Positions 55,883 to 64,000 of a stretch of DNA of 64,000 bases are shown one piece after another. Under the pieces are notes generated by a model. The model searched no databases. It was given only the letters and a program-made list of their open reading frames with translations, and was not told the DNA's origin. The stretch covers positions 682,001 through 746,000 of the forward strand of contig JANQON010000009.1 of the NCBI GenBank assembly GCA_028289605.1. Reading direction: 5' to 3'. This DNA is from Hyphococcus sp. (GTDB lineage: Bacteria; Pseudomonadota; Alphaproteobacteria; Caulobacterales; Parvularculaceae). Numbering within the stretch: the stretch's first letter is position 1; each line of letters opens with the position of its first letter. The position numbers and the translations under genes were made by a program.

Positions 55883-57166
55883 TCACGGTGCGCTGCCGAC
55901 GCCATCGATAACGACGTAATCGTCGGCCCAGGAAAACGGGTTGCCGGCATCGGCGGCGCGGGCGCGCAGGTGCATGTCATACATGACGTAACGTCCCACC
56001 GGACTGCCGGGCTTGTAGATTCGGAGTTGGTCATCGCCCCAAACGTCTCGCCAGATCGGTGCGAATTCCGCTCCCGTGACGCCGTTCTTGTTCGCTTTGA
56101 TACGGACAAGAATGCCTTCAGGATAACGCTGAGATCTATTTCCGCTGACGGGCCGCCAATTGCGGCGGTCGTCGAACAGGCCTTGTCCAGAATCATAAAT
56201 GATTGGTTTGCCATTATAGATCTCCACCGGCTTCATACGATGGGAGCCATGGCCAAACACGACATCCGCGCCTGCATCGATGCAGAGCCGAGCGATATCA
56301 TCTTCATACCCGACAATTTCATTGGCGTCCGACAGTCCCCAATGGAACGATACGATTTGAAGGTCTGTCTTTTTTGCGAGCGCTTTGATATCGGCGCGAA
56401 GCGCTTCGCCGGACGGCGGATGGATATTGAGGACATTGTCAAGCGGCCGCCCTGGTTTGCGCGCCAAATTTGACACTTTAAACGCGGTGTCCACGCGAAT
56501 AGGCGCGACGCCGGGACTGTCTTCGCCAGCGACGTGATCATGCAAGTCATACAGCGCTGTATACTGAAGGATTCCCACGCGAACACCATCGCGCTTTAAT
56601 ATGACCGGTTTACGCGCAGCGGCCATATCCTTGCCGCCGCCGGTTGTTGCAATCCCAGCCTTGTCAAGCACACTCAGGCTGCGCAGCAGGGCCGCCGGGG
56701 GCGCGGAGACGTTGTTCGCGACGCCAACCGCGTCGAAGCCGGCGGCAACCAACCCCTCGACCTGGTCGGGATTGGAATGGCGCCAATCCTTATTGCGAAT
56801 GTCGCTTTTGCGCGGATCGTCGGTTCCCCCGGCAAAAGGCCCTTCAAGATTGGCGAAGGCGACATCTGCAGCCTTCAGGGTCGGGATCAATGCGCCAAAA
56901 GCCGCGCCCGGATTGTCACGATAAGAGATGTTGGTGTCGCCGAGCAGGAGAATATCGATCTCACCCTCAGCCTTTTCAGACCATTGCCAGGCCTTTCCTG
57001 CTTCGCCCACTCCCTGCAAAACATATTGGGAAGACGGTTCGCCAGTCGGTTCCATGCTGTCTGTGTTTTCGGGCCAGAAAAATGGCGCCTCCTGCTGCGC
57101 GTCCGCGGGAAACGCCATCAAGGAAAATGCCGCGATTACCGCTGCCGACGCATTCCGCCTCAGCAT
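55883..57166 (-). CDS. CapA-family (poly-gamma-glutamate capsule-like) metallophosphatase, secreted
   Basis: A 427-residue protein with a signal peptide (RRNASAAVIAAFSLMAFPADA). The CapA/PGA_cap fold is visible: LLLGDTNISYRDNP, VAFANLEGPFAGG, VGVANNVSA, VSFHWGLSDANE, VVFGHGSHRMKPVEIYNGKPIIYDSG. Those are calcineurin-like metal motifs, with VANNVS replacing the usual VAxNNHxxD. Family members act in polyglutamate capsule work, but many are linked to polysaccharide genes with unknown targets. It is upstream of the lyase gene and probably co-transcribed. Confidence 0.85.
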   Translation of the reverse strand: MLRRNASAAVIAAFSLMAFPADAQQEAPFFWPENTDSMEPTGEPSSQYVLQGVGEAGKAWQWSEKAEGEIDILLLGDTNISYRDNPGAAFGALIPTLKAADVAFANLEGPFAGGTDDPRKSDIRNKDWRHSNPDQVEGLVAAGFDAVGVANNVSAPPAALLRSLSVLDKAGIATTGGGKDMAAARKPVILKRDGVRVGILQYTALYDLHDHVAGEDSPGVAPIRVDTAFKVSNLARKPGRPLDNVLNIHPPSGEALRADIKALAKKTDLQIVSFHWGLSDANEIVGYEDDIARLCIDAGADVVFGHGSHRMKPVEIYNGKPIIYDSGQGLFDDRRNWRPVSGNRSQRYPEGILVRIKANKNGVTGAEFAPIWRDVWGDDQLRIYKPGSPVGRYVMYDMHLRARAADAGNPFSWADDYVVIDGVGSAP

Positions 57167-57682
57167 GTCGCGCTACCTGCGATGTTCATGTCGATCATGT
57201 TGAGCAATGATTGGTCTCCAAGCGACACGTTGGCGGCATCGCAGCATAAACGGATACGTTGACGGAGGAATTTTTCACAATGTGGACGCTTGCAGCAGCC
57301 GTCCCTGGCGTCGGCAGCGATGGTATTCGTAACGTCAATGCACATCAGCGAAAAACAGCAATGACCGATTTACTGCGGCGCAATCATTGTGCGACCTTGC
57401 AGGGCTCAGATTGTTTGACCTGAAGAACAGGCCTTAGTCGCACGGGGAGAATTAGAAATACAACGGCCCGCACCGTTGGACAGACGACGAGATTTGCCGT
57501 CAGAGAGCGTCAGCCGAAAATTGCTGATGCAGTCGCCGGCGATGCCATCTAGGAAAAAACGGCCTTTGTGATGGGTCTCGTCAATCCGAACCGCTGAAAC
57601 GAATCCAATTGACGTCCGCATTCAGCCGAACGCCGTCGCTTCGAAGTCTCCGCTGATAGTCGGAACGCACTTGTCGCGGCGT
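57167..57682. other. 516-base intergenic region upstream of capA-like gene
   Basis: No convincing gene. A 71-codon reverse ORF (57406-57621) has no recognisable domain and is not called. TTGGTCTCCAA (57211-57221), about 45 bases before the capA-like ATG, is an inverted repeat resembling half-sites of the GntR consensus but with a shorter spacer. The region also holds the space downstream of the CTERM gene. Confidence 0.4.
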
Positions 57683-58450
57683 CTAATGCGTCTTTCGCTG
57701 CTGACGTTTGTGATTTCGTCGCAAGACTACGAGCGCTGCCAATCCGAATAGCGGCGCGATCGGCGGCACGGGCACGATCGCAATATTGTCAAGATCCGAG
57801 GACAATCCGCCCAGGACGCCTGCGAACAACGAAATTGAGGAAAACGTAAGCGGATCGATGATGATACTGAACAAAAATGTGTCAGCGACGGAGAAATCAG
57901 TATCCGGCGTGTCAGAATCAGCAAGGAACAGTATATCCAGCAACGGGCCGGCAAATGACGCATCATCCTGCAAGGTCAGCCCCGCTTCCGCTGTGGCGAA
58001 CTCAAGCGTTGTGTCGTCCACCGAAACAGACGCCGCAACATCGTAGACCAGTTCAAACACCAGCTCTACACTGTCTGTAGACGACATATTTTCGATCAGT
58101 ACAAAGCCGTCTCCAAATGCGAACGAGTCAGCGAGCCCAATCCCAGTCGCCTCGCCTGTTGCGGCGAGCTCAATCCCAATGGGCGTAGTAAGAAGCGAAG
58201 TTGGCGTCGCCGGTGACAACGTGGTTGACGCAGAACTTGTTGCGTCGCCACTGGAGTCCTCGAGCGTGTCAACTAGCACCGTCTCTCCGTCGACCGACAC
58301 TTCCGCCGGTCCAGTCCCGGTTGACGTTGCGCTGATGAGCGACAACGTCGCATCGACTGACGCACTGTAAATGGCTGCGCCGTGCGCTGACGCGAAAAAA
58401 GCGCCGCATGCAGCAATGACCGAAAATCCAGCTTTGAATAGATTACACAT
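57683..58450 (-). CDS. CTERM-sorted exported protein
   Basis: A 255-residue, Ser/Thr/Asp-rich exported protein. The signal peptide (KAGFSVIAACGAFFASAHGAA) is followed by beta-rich low-complexity sequence. The C-terminus has the layout of a PEP-CTERM/VPxxP-type sorting tail: VPVPPIAPLFGLAALVVLRR, then a basic end (NHKRQQRK). Such proteins are processed by exosortase-type enzymes and are linked to extracellular polysaccharide; no exosortase gene is in the window. Function unknown. It lies 28 bases after the giant autotransporter gene on the same strand. Confidence 0.75.
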   Translation of the reverse strand: MCNLFKAGFSVIAACGAFFASAHGAAIYSASVDATLSLISATSTGTGPAEVSVDGETVLVDTLEDSSGDATSSASTTLSPATPTSLLTTPIGIELAATGEATGIGLADSFAFGDGFVLIENMSSTDSVELVFELVYDVAASVSVDDTTLEFATAEAGLTLQDDASFAGPLLDILFLADSDTPDTDFSVADTFLFSIIIDPLTFSSISLFAGVLGGLSSDLDNIAIVPVPPIAPLFGLAALVVLRRNHKRQQRKTH

Positions 58451-58478
58451 GATGATGACCCTTACCCCATCTCAGATC

Positions 58479-61400
58479 TTAAAACTTTACGACGGCGCGA
58501 ATTTCTCCGACGACGCCGCTCCGCCGGCTTCCGACTTCGCTGAGCGCTGAAGCCGTGAATTGTATTGCGTCACGGCCCGAGACCTGTAGGCCCGCCCCAG
58601 CCCGAAACGCATTTTCGTTCTGAAGCTCATCGCGCAACTCAAATCGATAGTCCGGCATATCAGCAAAAAACGCATCTACGCTGGTTTCATCATTGTGCCG
58701 ATGGATCGCCGACAATGCAAGAAACGGATTGACCGCGGCATCGCCCACCTTGAATTCGTGGCGCATGCGAACGCCGAACTCGCTTTCGAGTCGCGTCGAT
58801 TGGCCGCCTTCTACGTTGACGCCCAATCCACTGTTTGAAGACTGAGCGGACGCAACTCCATCGACGAATCGATAGGTCAGCGCGCCGAAGATTTCCGGCG
58901 ACCCGATCACGTCGAAGCGCCGACCGGCCTCAATGCTGGCGCCGAGCATGCTGTTGTGGTTTCGGAACCCATATTCAGCGGCCTCATTGACGCCATTGAG
59001 CACGGCGGCGCCGACATCCGATCGCCCCCAACTGAACGCGGCCGTTGCGTAACCCAGTTCGCCGAGCAGGGCCGCGCCGTAGAGCCGGGCGGTCGTCGAC
59101 GCGAACGCGGCGCCGTTATTGGTCGCGTCAACAAGCGATCCGTCGCTCTGCAGGCGCATCATCGATCCGCCGATCAACGCATCGCCGAATTGGACATCTA
59201 CGCCGCCCGCCATACCATAAACGTCGCCTGGAAGACGATCAAAAGCCGTTGGCAGAAGGTTGCCGCCGCCCATCGGAGTCGCCCACGCGACGACGCCCTT
59301 CGAAGACGCTTTCGTCTCCGATAACAATAGCCCGCCCGGCAATTCCGCGCGCGCGGCCGCGCGATCGGTAAGGCTTGCAATACGATGATCGACTGTCGCG
59401 CCCGACGTGATCAACAGGGCGTCAGAAAGCGACAGGCCGTCCGTAGAAAGCGTCGGCGCCATGCCCGTAACCGCCGCGGAAACGGCTGCGGCGCTATTCA
59501 TCGATTGCAGCGAAGCGATGGCGCTCGCTACAGACCCCGACGCCGTCGGCGTCGCGCCGTCGAGGGCCTGTACGAACGATGTCGTCGCCGCACTGACTGG
59601 CGCGGCGACAGTCATGATTGCATTAACGTCCGCCGTAACGCGATAGCCGGTTGGCGTGTATTCGCCTGAGAATGAGCGAAGCGGCGTCGCATCAGGCAGA
59701 GTAACATCGTCAAAGGCGCCGGATCGAGCAGAGCCGGAAACAACATCGTATGTTGTTCCATCCGCAAAGGCGACATTGTCGACGGCGTTCACGGTAAGAT
59801 CGCCGTCTAACGCCATCAGATTGTCGCTGGCGAATTGACCGACCCCGCCGTCGCCGAAAACTGCCGTAACAACGTTCGTGCTGTCCGAAAGAAAGACGGG
59901 TCCGGAGAAACGCAACGTTCCTTCCTCAACAATGACGTCGCGATCGAGGAAATTGCCCGCAGCCGGGATTGGAATCGGAAATCCGGGTCGCCTGATGGTG
60001 CGTATGGAAATGTTCGAAATGTCCGCGACCCCGGGACCATTCTTGACGAAGCGTTCAAAGCTCTGACCCGACGCCGCGTAGGATAGCGCCCCCCCGACCT
60101 CAAGCGTATCGACGCCAGATCCTGCGGTCACCGAGCCGACGATTGAATAGCCCGGCTCAAGACGAAGCGTATCATCGCCCGCGCCGAGATTGATCGCGGT
60201 TCCGCCCGATGCGTTAATGGCGCCGGCGTTGGTGAAATAATCAGCGCCGTCTCCCGTTTGAACGCCGACGATTGTCCTCGACGTCGAGCCGTTGGGCGTC
60301 CTGTCCCCCTCAACTTCACCGGTCAAGGTTACGGTGCCGCCGATGCACCGGCCGTTGATGATGACGCCGATGCAGGTCGTGAGGGAGCCGACAGTCGCCT
60401 TGCGGGTAGCGCTTCGGCTTGGCGTAGCAGAAACTGAAATCGTTCCCGTGTTGGTAATTGTGTCATCGCCGTTGCCGGTGATGATTCCATAGGCTTGCGC
60501 TCGCAGCGCATTGGCCGTTGTCTCAGCCGTGGCGTCGCCGTCCGGCCCTCTGCCGGTCGCTTCTGCTCGCGCCTCGGCATAAGGGTCAGATACAACAGTA
60601 AGGGATCCGCTGTTGACGATCGTGTTGTTTCCATCGCCGGCGTGAATTCCATATGCTTCCGCGTCGTTCACGTTGACCGTGGCATAGGCGAATGCGTCAA
60701 CACTCAGACTGAAAGACCCTAGAGCGGACGCTCGAGCGATCGCTCGGTCGGCCTCTGGCTCGCTCTCAACATAGATGGTTCCGGCATTGTCGATCGTGTC
60801 GTCCAGCCCGCCGCTGCGCACGCCATAAGCGTGCACATTGTTCATGTCGATCGTCGCGGTCGCTCTTCCATCCGGATCGCGAAGGATGTCGAGCCCCGTT
60901 CCCCTGCCAGTCGCCGACGAAGCGGCGTCGGGACGATTTCGTACGTCGAGAACGCCGTCATTGTCGAATGTCAAAGCGCCCGAAAGGCTTTCAACGCCTG
61001 TTACTCGCGAATTGTTGACGTATGCGCGTCCGCGCGCATCGCCGTCGCCGCTGATACTGGAATTGCCCGTCGCCGTTGCGGCGCCGGACGAAAATGCAAA
61101 GGACTCAACCTTGATCTCCGCGCCGGCGGCGTTTGTCACACTGTGACTGCCGTCGCCGAGCCTGACCCCGCGGAGATTGACGTTCGAATAGGCGCGCGCT
61201 TCTGAGTCAGCATTGACGTTGATCGATCCCGTCACGCCCGTTGCGTTAGCAAAAGCCCGGGATGTGCCGCGCAGCGAAGAATCGCGATTGCCGAAATGCT
61301 TCAAAATAGCATCACCGGTATTTACGATCGTCGTGCTTTTTTGAGAGTCAAAAAAGAGCGTGCCGAAGGCGTTGTTGGTGCTGCGAGATTCGGCCCTGCC

Positions 61401-64000
61401 GTCGGAAAAAATGACCGCGTTCGTGACCGTGTTCTCCGCCTTGGTTGTTGTGGTGATATTGGCGGTAATGGTCCCGTTGTTGATCAGCGTGTCTTCGCCG
61501 TCGCCGCCATAAAGACCGATGGAATTTGAACGCGCCACCAATTGCGACGCAGCATTCGTGGACCCAATTGACCCGCCGGCCGCACCTGATCCGGTAGTCC
61601 GCGATTCCGAATCCGCGAGGATGACGCCGTTGTTAATGAGGGTATCGTCGCCGGCGTCCCCGTTGACGGCGAAGGCTTCGGCGCGCGACGTGGCGCTTGC
61701 CGAACCGGACGCGCTGCCGGCGACAAAGGCGAATTGCGAATTCGACGTTGACACCTGAGCGTATCCGAAGGTGTTCAGCGCACCAGCGACTTCAATCGTA
61801 TCGGCGTCGGCGCCGCCGCTGGCGCCGCGGCCATAGGCGCGCGCTTCAACGCCGGACCGATTGGAGCTTGCTGCGCCGATGCCGACATCGACATTTGTGT
61901 TCAATGTAACGCGCGCGTCGGCGATGCTTGTCGCCGTTCCGTCGATCAGGATGTCGTCGAGACCGCTGTCGCCGAAGAAACCGTAGGTCCAGGCGTCCGC
62001 GCCGGCTGCGCCGCCGCCGCCGGAGAATCCGACAGCTGAAAGAGAGGAAGACCGAAATGTTCCGCGCGCATCCGAACGCGCCGTCAATGCGCCGGTATTA
62101 TAAAGGAAGTCATCCCCTGCGCCGCCATGCAGACCGTAAAGGCGCGTCGTGCCGCTGACATCGCCCCCGGCGCTTGATGCGCCCGCTGCGGTGAAGCTGG
62201 CGCCGTTGGAATTCGCGATGCCGTCGGCGTTCAGAATGATCTCGCCAAAATTGAACAGATCGTCATTGCCGTCGCCGCCGGCGAGCCCCGTTCCCCACGC
62301 TCTCGCCCGCATCAAACCATTTAGGGCCGCCGCGCCGAAGATATTAGTGCTGCTGTCGTCAGCATTCGTCGTCGCGCGAGACAAAATATCGATTACGCCG
62401 TCCAGCTCATTGACGATTTCATCGTCGTCTTCATCACCGCTTAAGCCGATACCGTCCGAAGTGGAAAACAATCCGCCGGCCGCATTGACGGCTGACGAGC
62501 CGATTACAACGACACTGCTGGAATTCGCGTTTGTCGTCGCCTGCAAATCGACATCGATCTCGCCGCTGTTTGAGAGTTCGTCCGCGCCCGATCCGCCGAC
62601 GATGCCGGCGGCGCTCGCCACGATATCAGTTTCAACCGATGCGCCGCCATCCGCGCCGGCGACCGCGACGCTGACGCGTCCGACCCTGCCGGCGGCGGTC
62701 GAATTCAAATCAAATCTGTCCGTATTACGAACAACGTCGTCGCCGTCGCCAGCGTCTACGCCGACCGCACGCGCATTGGCGCGACTGGAGGCGTCCCCCA
62801 ACAATGCGCCCCCGACCGTCACCTCGACATTTTGCGCAATGCCGGTCGCGGTCGACGTTGCAACGCCTTCGCCGTTGTTGACGATGACGTCGCCGCCGCC
62901 GCCGCCCGCCATGATAAGGGACGTTGCTGTTATCGCCGCGTCCGTATCGCCGTCCGAGGCGCCGAAAATGACAACGGACGTACTGTTGGCGCCCGCCGAC
63001 GCCGTAGCCGTTGACGTCGCAACGCCGTTGTTCGTCAAGGTGTCGTCGTCGCCTTCGCCGTCGATGCCCACAGAACGCGCTGCGAACGTTGTCTCCGCAT
63101 TGCCCAACCCTGCGCCGGCGAGCGTCACGTTGACAACGCCGGCCCCGCCAACCGCCGTCGCAGCGCTGATGACCGCGCCGTCATTTATCGCCGTATCTTC
63201 GCCGTCGCCGCCCAGAATGCCGGCTGCATCGGCGTCCGCAGTTAAATTGCCGTCGCCCGTGTCAACGCTGGCGCCGGCGACCGTCACGTCGACACCGTCG
63301 GCGTCGAGGCTAGACACGGCGATTGACGTTAATGATGCATTGTTCTGAAGCGTGTCGCTGTCATCGCCGCCATCAAGGCCGGCGGCGTCGGCGGTGCTGG
63401 TGCTTGAGATTGACCCGATGCTCGCGCCCGCGACGACAATGCGATTACGACCGACATCGATATTTGAGCGCGCCATGGACGTGGCCGCGCCGTTGTTTGT
63501 GAGCATGTCGCGGCCTGCGCCGCCGTCAAGGCCGCGCGCCGTTGCAATCGCTTCGGGCGCCGCTGTGGCGCTGGCCGCGCCGGCGAGTTCGACCAGTGTG
63601 ACGCTGCCCCTCGCGGTCGCCGTCGCCAAAGACGTTCCGGTCCCCGAAAAGGTCAGAGCGTCGCCGCCGTCCTCGCCGCTCGCAAAACTAGAAGTTGCGG
63701 CGGCGATCGGCGACATTTCGCCGAAAGAGGCGCCGACGACATTCGCGGCGCCGACGTCATTTTCCGACGTTGCGTTGGCGGAGACCAAAACCGTGCCGCC
63801 AATCTCGCCTGCATCGGTTTCATTGCCGCCGAGATAACCGAAACTCTGAGCGTCCGCGCGCGCGCCCGCATCCGCTTCGTCGCCGAACGCAGCGCCAAGG
63901 AGATTCACGCTCGTGACGGTGGCGTTAACGTCCGCCACAGCGGTTGATGTCAGGGTATCAGTCAGCAGAAAGGTATTTGACCCCTCCCCTCCGGCGGCGC
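58479..64000 (-). CDS. Giant repeat autotransporter adhesin-like protein (partial)
   Basis: The reverse strand is open from the stop at 58479 to the right edge (1839 residues), with no start inside; the M at 63938 is an internal GTG preceded by in-frame repeat-like sequence (EGSNTFLLTDTLTST), so the true N-terminus lies beyond the window. The passenger is a long series of about 55-60-residue repeats with a Gly-Asp rich turn (GGDGDDTLINNG-like) and an Ala/Ser-rich beta strand set, typical of beta-helical passengers. The last about 280 residues form an autotransporter beta-barrel (VVAWATPMGGG, YGAALLGELGYATAAFSWGR, ending GEIRAVVKF). Likely a surface adhesin or biofilm protein. Confidence 0.88.
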   Translation of the reverse strand, partial: AAGGEGSNTFLLTDTLTSTAVADVNATVTSVNLLGAAFGDEADAGARADAQSFGYLGGNETDAGEIGGTVLVSANATSENDVGAANVVGASFGEMSPIAAATSSFASGEDGGDALTFSGTGTSLATATARGSVTLVELAGAASATAAPEAIATARGLDGGAGRDMLTNNGAATSMARSNIDVGRNRIVVAGASIGSISSTSTADAAGLDGGDDSDTLQNNASLTSIAVSSLDADGVDVTVAGASVDTGDGNLTADADAAGILGGDGEDTAINDGAVISAATAVGGAGVVNVTLAGAGLGNAETTFAARSVGIDGEGDDDTLTNNGVATSTATASAGANSTSVVIFGASDGDTDAAITATSLIMAGGGGGDVIVNNGEGVATSTATGIAQNVEVTVGGALLGDASSRANARAVGVDAGDGDDVVRNTDRFDLNSTAAGRVGRVSVAVAGADGGASVETDIVASAAGIVGGSGADELSNSGEIDVDLQATTNANSSSVVVIGSSAVNAAGGLFSTSDGIGLSGDEDDDEIVNELDGVIDILSRATTNADDSSTNIFGAAALNGLMRARAWGTGLAGGDGNDDLFNFGEIILNADGIANSNGASFTAAGASSAGGDVSGTTRLYGLHGGAGDDFLYNTGALTARSDARGTFRSSSLSAVGFSGGGGAAGADAWTYGFFGDSGLDDILIDGTATSIADARVTLNTNVDVGIGAASSNRSGVEARAYGRGASGGADADTIEVAGALNTFGYAQVSTSNSQFAFVAGSASGSASATSRAEAFAVNGDAGDDTLINNGVILADSESRTTGSGAAGGSIGSTNAASQLVARSNSIGLYGGDGEDTLINNGTITANITTTTKAENTVTNAVIFSDGRAESRSTNNAFGTLFFDSQKSTTIVNTGDAILKHFGNRDSSLRGTSRAFANATGVTGSINVNADSEARAYSNVNLRGVRLGDGSHSVTNAAGAEIKVESFAFSSGAATATGNSSISGDGDARGRAYVNNSRVTGVESLSGALTFDNDGVLDVRNRPDAASSATGRGTGLDILRDPDGRATATIDMNNVHAYGVRSGGLDDTIDNAGTIYVESEPEADRAIARASALGSFSLSVDAFAYATVNVNDAEAYGIHAGDGNNTIVNSGSLTVVSDPYAEARAEATGRGPDGDATAETTANALRAQAYGIITGNGDDTITNTGTISVSATPSRSATRKATVGSLTTCIGVIINGRCIGGTVTLTGEVEGDRTPNGSTSRTIVGVQTGDGADYFTNAGAINASGGTAINLGAGDDTLRLEPGYSIVGSVTAGSGVDTLEVGGALSYAASGQSFERFVKNGPGVADISNISIRTIRRPGFPIPIPAAGNFLDRDVIVEEGTLRFSGPVFLSDSTNVVTAVFGDGGVGQFASDNLMALDGDLTVNAVDNVAFADGTTYDVVSGSARSGAFDDVTLPDATPLRSFSGEYTPTGYRVTADVNAIMTVAAPVSAATTSFVQALDGATPTASGSVASAIASLQSMNSAAAVSAAVTGMAPTLSTDGLSLSDALLITSGATVDHRIASLTDRAAARAELPGGLLLSETKASSKGVVAWATPMGGGNLLPTAFDRLPGDVYGMAGGVDVQFGDALIGGSMMRLQSDGSLVDATNNGAAFASTTARLYGAALLGELGYATAAFSWGRSDVGAAVLNGVNEAAEYGFRNHNSMLGASIEAGRRFDVIGSPEIFGALTYRFVDGVASAQSSNSGLGVNVEGGQSTRLESEFGVRMRHEFKVGDAAVNPFLALSAIHRHNDETSVDAFFADMPDYRFELRDELQNENAFRAGAGLQVSGRDAIQFTASALSEVGSRRSGVVGEIRAVVKF
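60130..64000 (-). repeat. Protein-coding repeat array in autotransporter passenger
   Basis: Degenerate coding repeats of about 165-180 bases. Each encodes an acidic Gly-rich turn (GLDGGAGRDMLTNNG, GGDGEDTAINDG, GDGDDVVRNTD) and a strand-rich half with A-T-S-A and V-V-V-A-G-A elements. A second, shorter type (AYGIHAGDGNNTIVNSGSLTV) follows towards the C-terminus. One unusual Cys pair (TTCIGVIINGRCIGG) occurs near 60350. The array is translated, not a CRISPR. Confidence 0.75.

Noticed and set aside
53578-56214. Long N-terminal extension of the heparinase-family protein
   Set aside because: The extra 128 codons run through the CapA-like gene on the same strand in another frame; the lipoprotein signal begins at 55830 with GGAGG upstream.
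57406-57621. 71-codon reverse ORF in the 516-base gap
   Set aside because: No domain, no clear ribosome-binding site and no context support; it could be a remnant but cannot be defended as a gene.
62149-63348. 399-codon forward ORF (and other forward ORFs at 61928, 63352)
   Set aside because: Antisense to the repeat autotransporter; composition is dominated by Ala/Ser/Pro as expected from the complement of the repeat coding, and no domain is seen.
58479-63938. Autotransporter start at 63938
   Set aside because: That codon is an internal GTG; the frame stays open to the window edge with repeat-like sequence, and there is no signal peptide.
60130-64000. Repeats that might suggest a CRISPR array
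   Set aside because: The repeats are degenerate, about 165-180 bases long, in frame and translated into beta-helical protein repeats; no short direct repeats with unique spacers and no cas genes.
1-64000. tRNA, rRNA, IS elements, phage genes or integrase sites
   Set aside because: Looked for cloverleaf ends, rRNA-like stretches, transposase motifs and flanking repeats; nothing convincing was found by eye. A tRNAscan or ISfinder run would be decisive.

Overview
The window reads as accessory catabolic chromosome of an alphaproteobacterium. The evidence is two large Caulobacter-type TonB-dependent receptors, a mannonate dehydratase of the Novosphingobium ManD type, many Tat signals and dense same-strand operons. 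The exact family (Hyphomonadaceae or Parvularculaceae-like would fit) cannot be settled from sequence alone. No rRNA, tRNA, CRISPR array, insertion sequence or prophage gene was seen.

The theme is breakdown of a uronic-acid-containing, probably sulfated, polysaccharide and use of the released sugar acids. Left part (1-20.7 kb): a leftward operon uxuB-kdgK-secreted GH2 glucuronidase-D-malate/tartrate dehydrogenase; a divergent FadR-type GntR regulator and an aldehyde dehydrogenase; a leftward set IclR-glcD-glcE-glcF-exported enolase-superfamily enzyme; and a rightward transporter/kinase operon (DASS carrier, glycerate 2-kinase, lactate permease) facing a TPR-sulfotransferase. Middle (20.9-37 kb): TonB receptor followed by a GarR-like reductase, a UxaA/GarD dehydratase and an acylpyruvate (FAH) hydrolase, then leftward TonB receptor, cytoplasmic beta-glucuronidase, SSS symporter, secreted creatininase-family protein and a second exported enolase-superfamily enzyme. 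Right-middle (37-53.5 kb): GH28 polygalacturonase, then a divergent pair of operons: leftward manD-GH28-dctP, and a rightward ten-gene operon gntR-uxaC-dctQ-dctM-six-hairpin protein-sulfatase-formylglycine-generating enzyme-third exported enolase-superfamily enzyme-two unknown genes. Right end (53.6-64 kb): heparinase II/III-family lyase, CapA-like protein, a CTERM-anchored surface protein and a giant repeat autotransporter cut by the window edge.

Putting the genes together: outer-membrane receptors and surface enzymes (GH28, GH2, lyase, sulfatase) would release uronates or short uronides. TRAP and SSS carriers import them. UxaC, UxuB, ManD and KdgK then make KDPG; the KDPG aldolase is not in the window. 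UxaA/GarD, GarR, glycerate kinase, GlcDEF, LctP and the malate/tartrate dehydrogenase would serve hexarate or short hydroxy-acid branches.

A repeated operator-like sequence, consensus TTGGTCTGACCAA, precedes uxuB/gntR1, the DASS operon, the second TonB receptor and the manD/gntR2 divergent pair, which points to one GntR-controlled regulon. The most unusual trait is three separate enolase-superfamily proteins with twin-arginine export signals and intact catalytic residues, suggesting sugar-acid chemistry in the periplasm.
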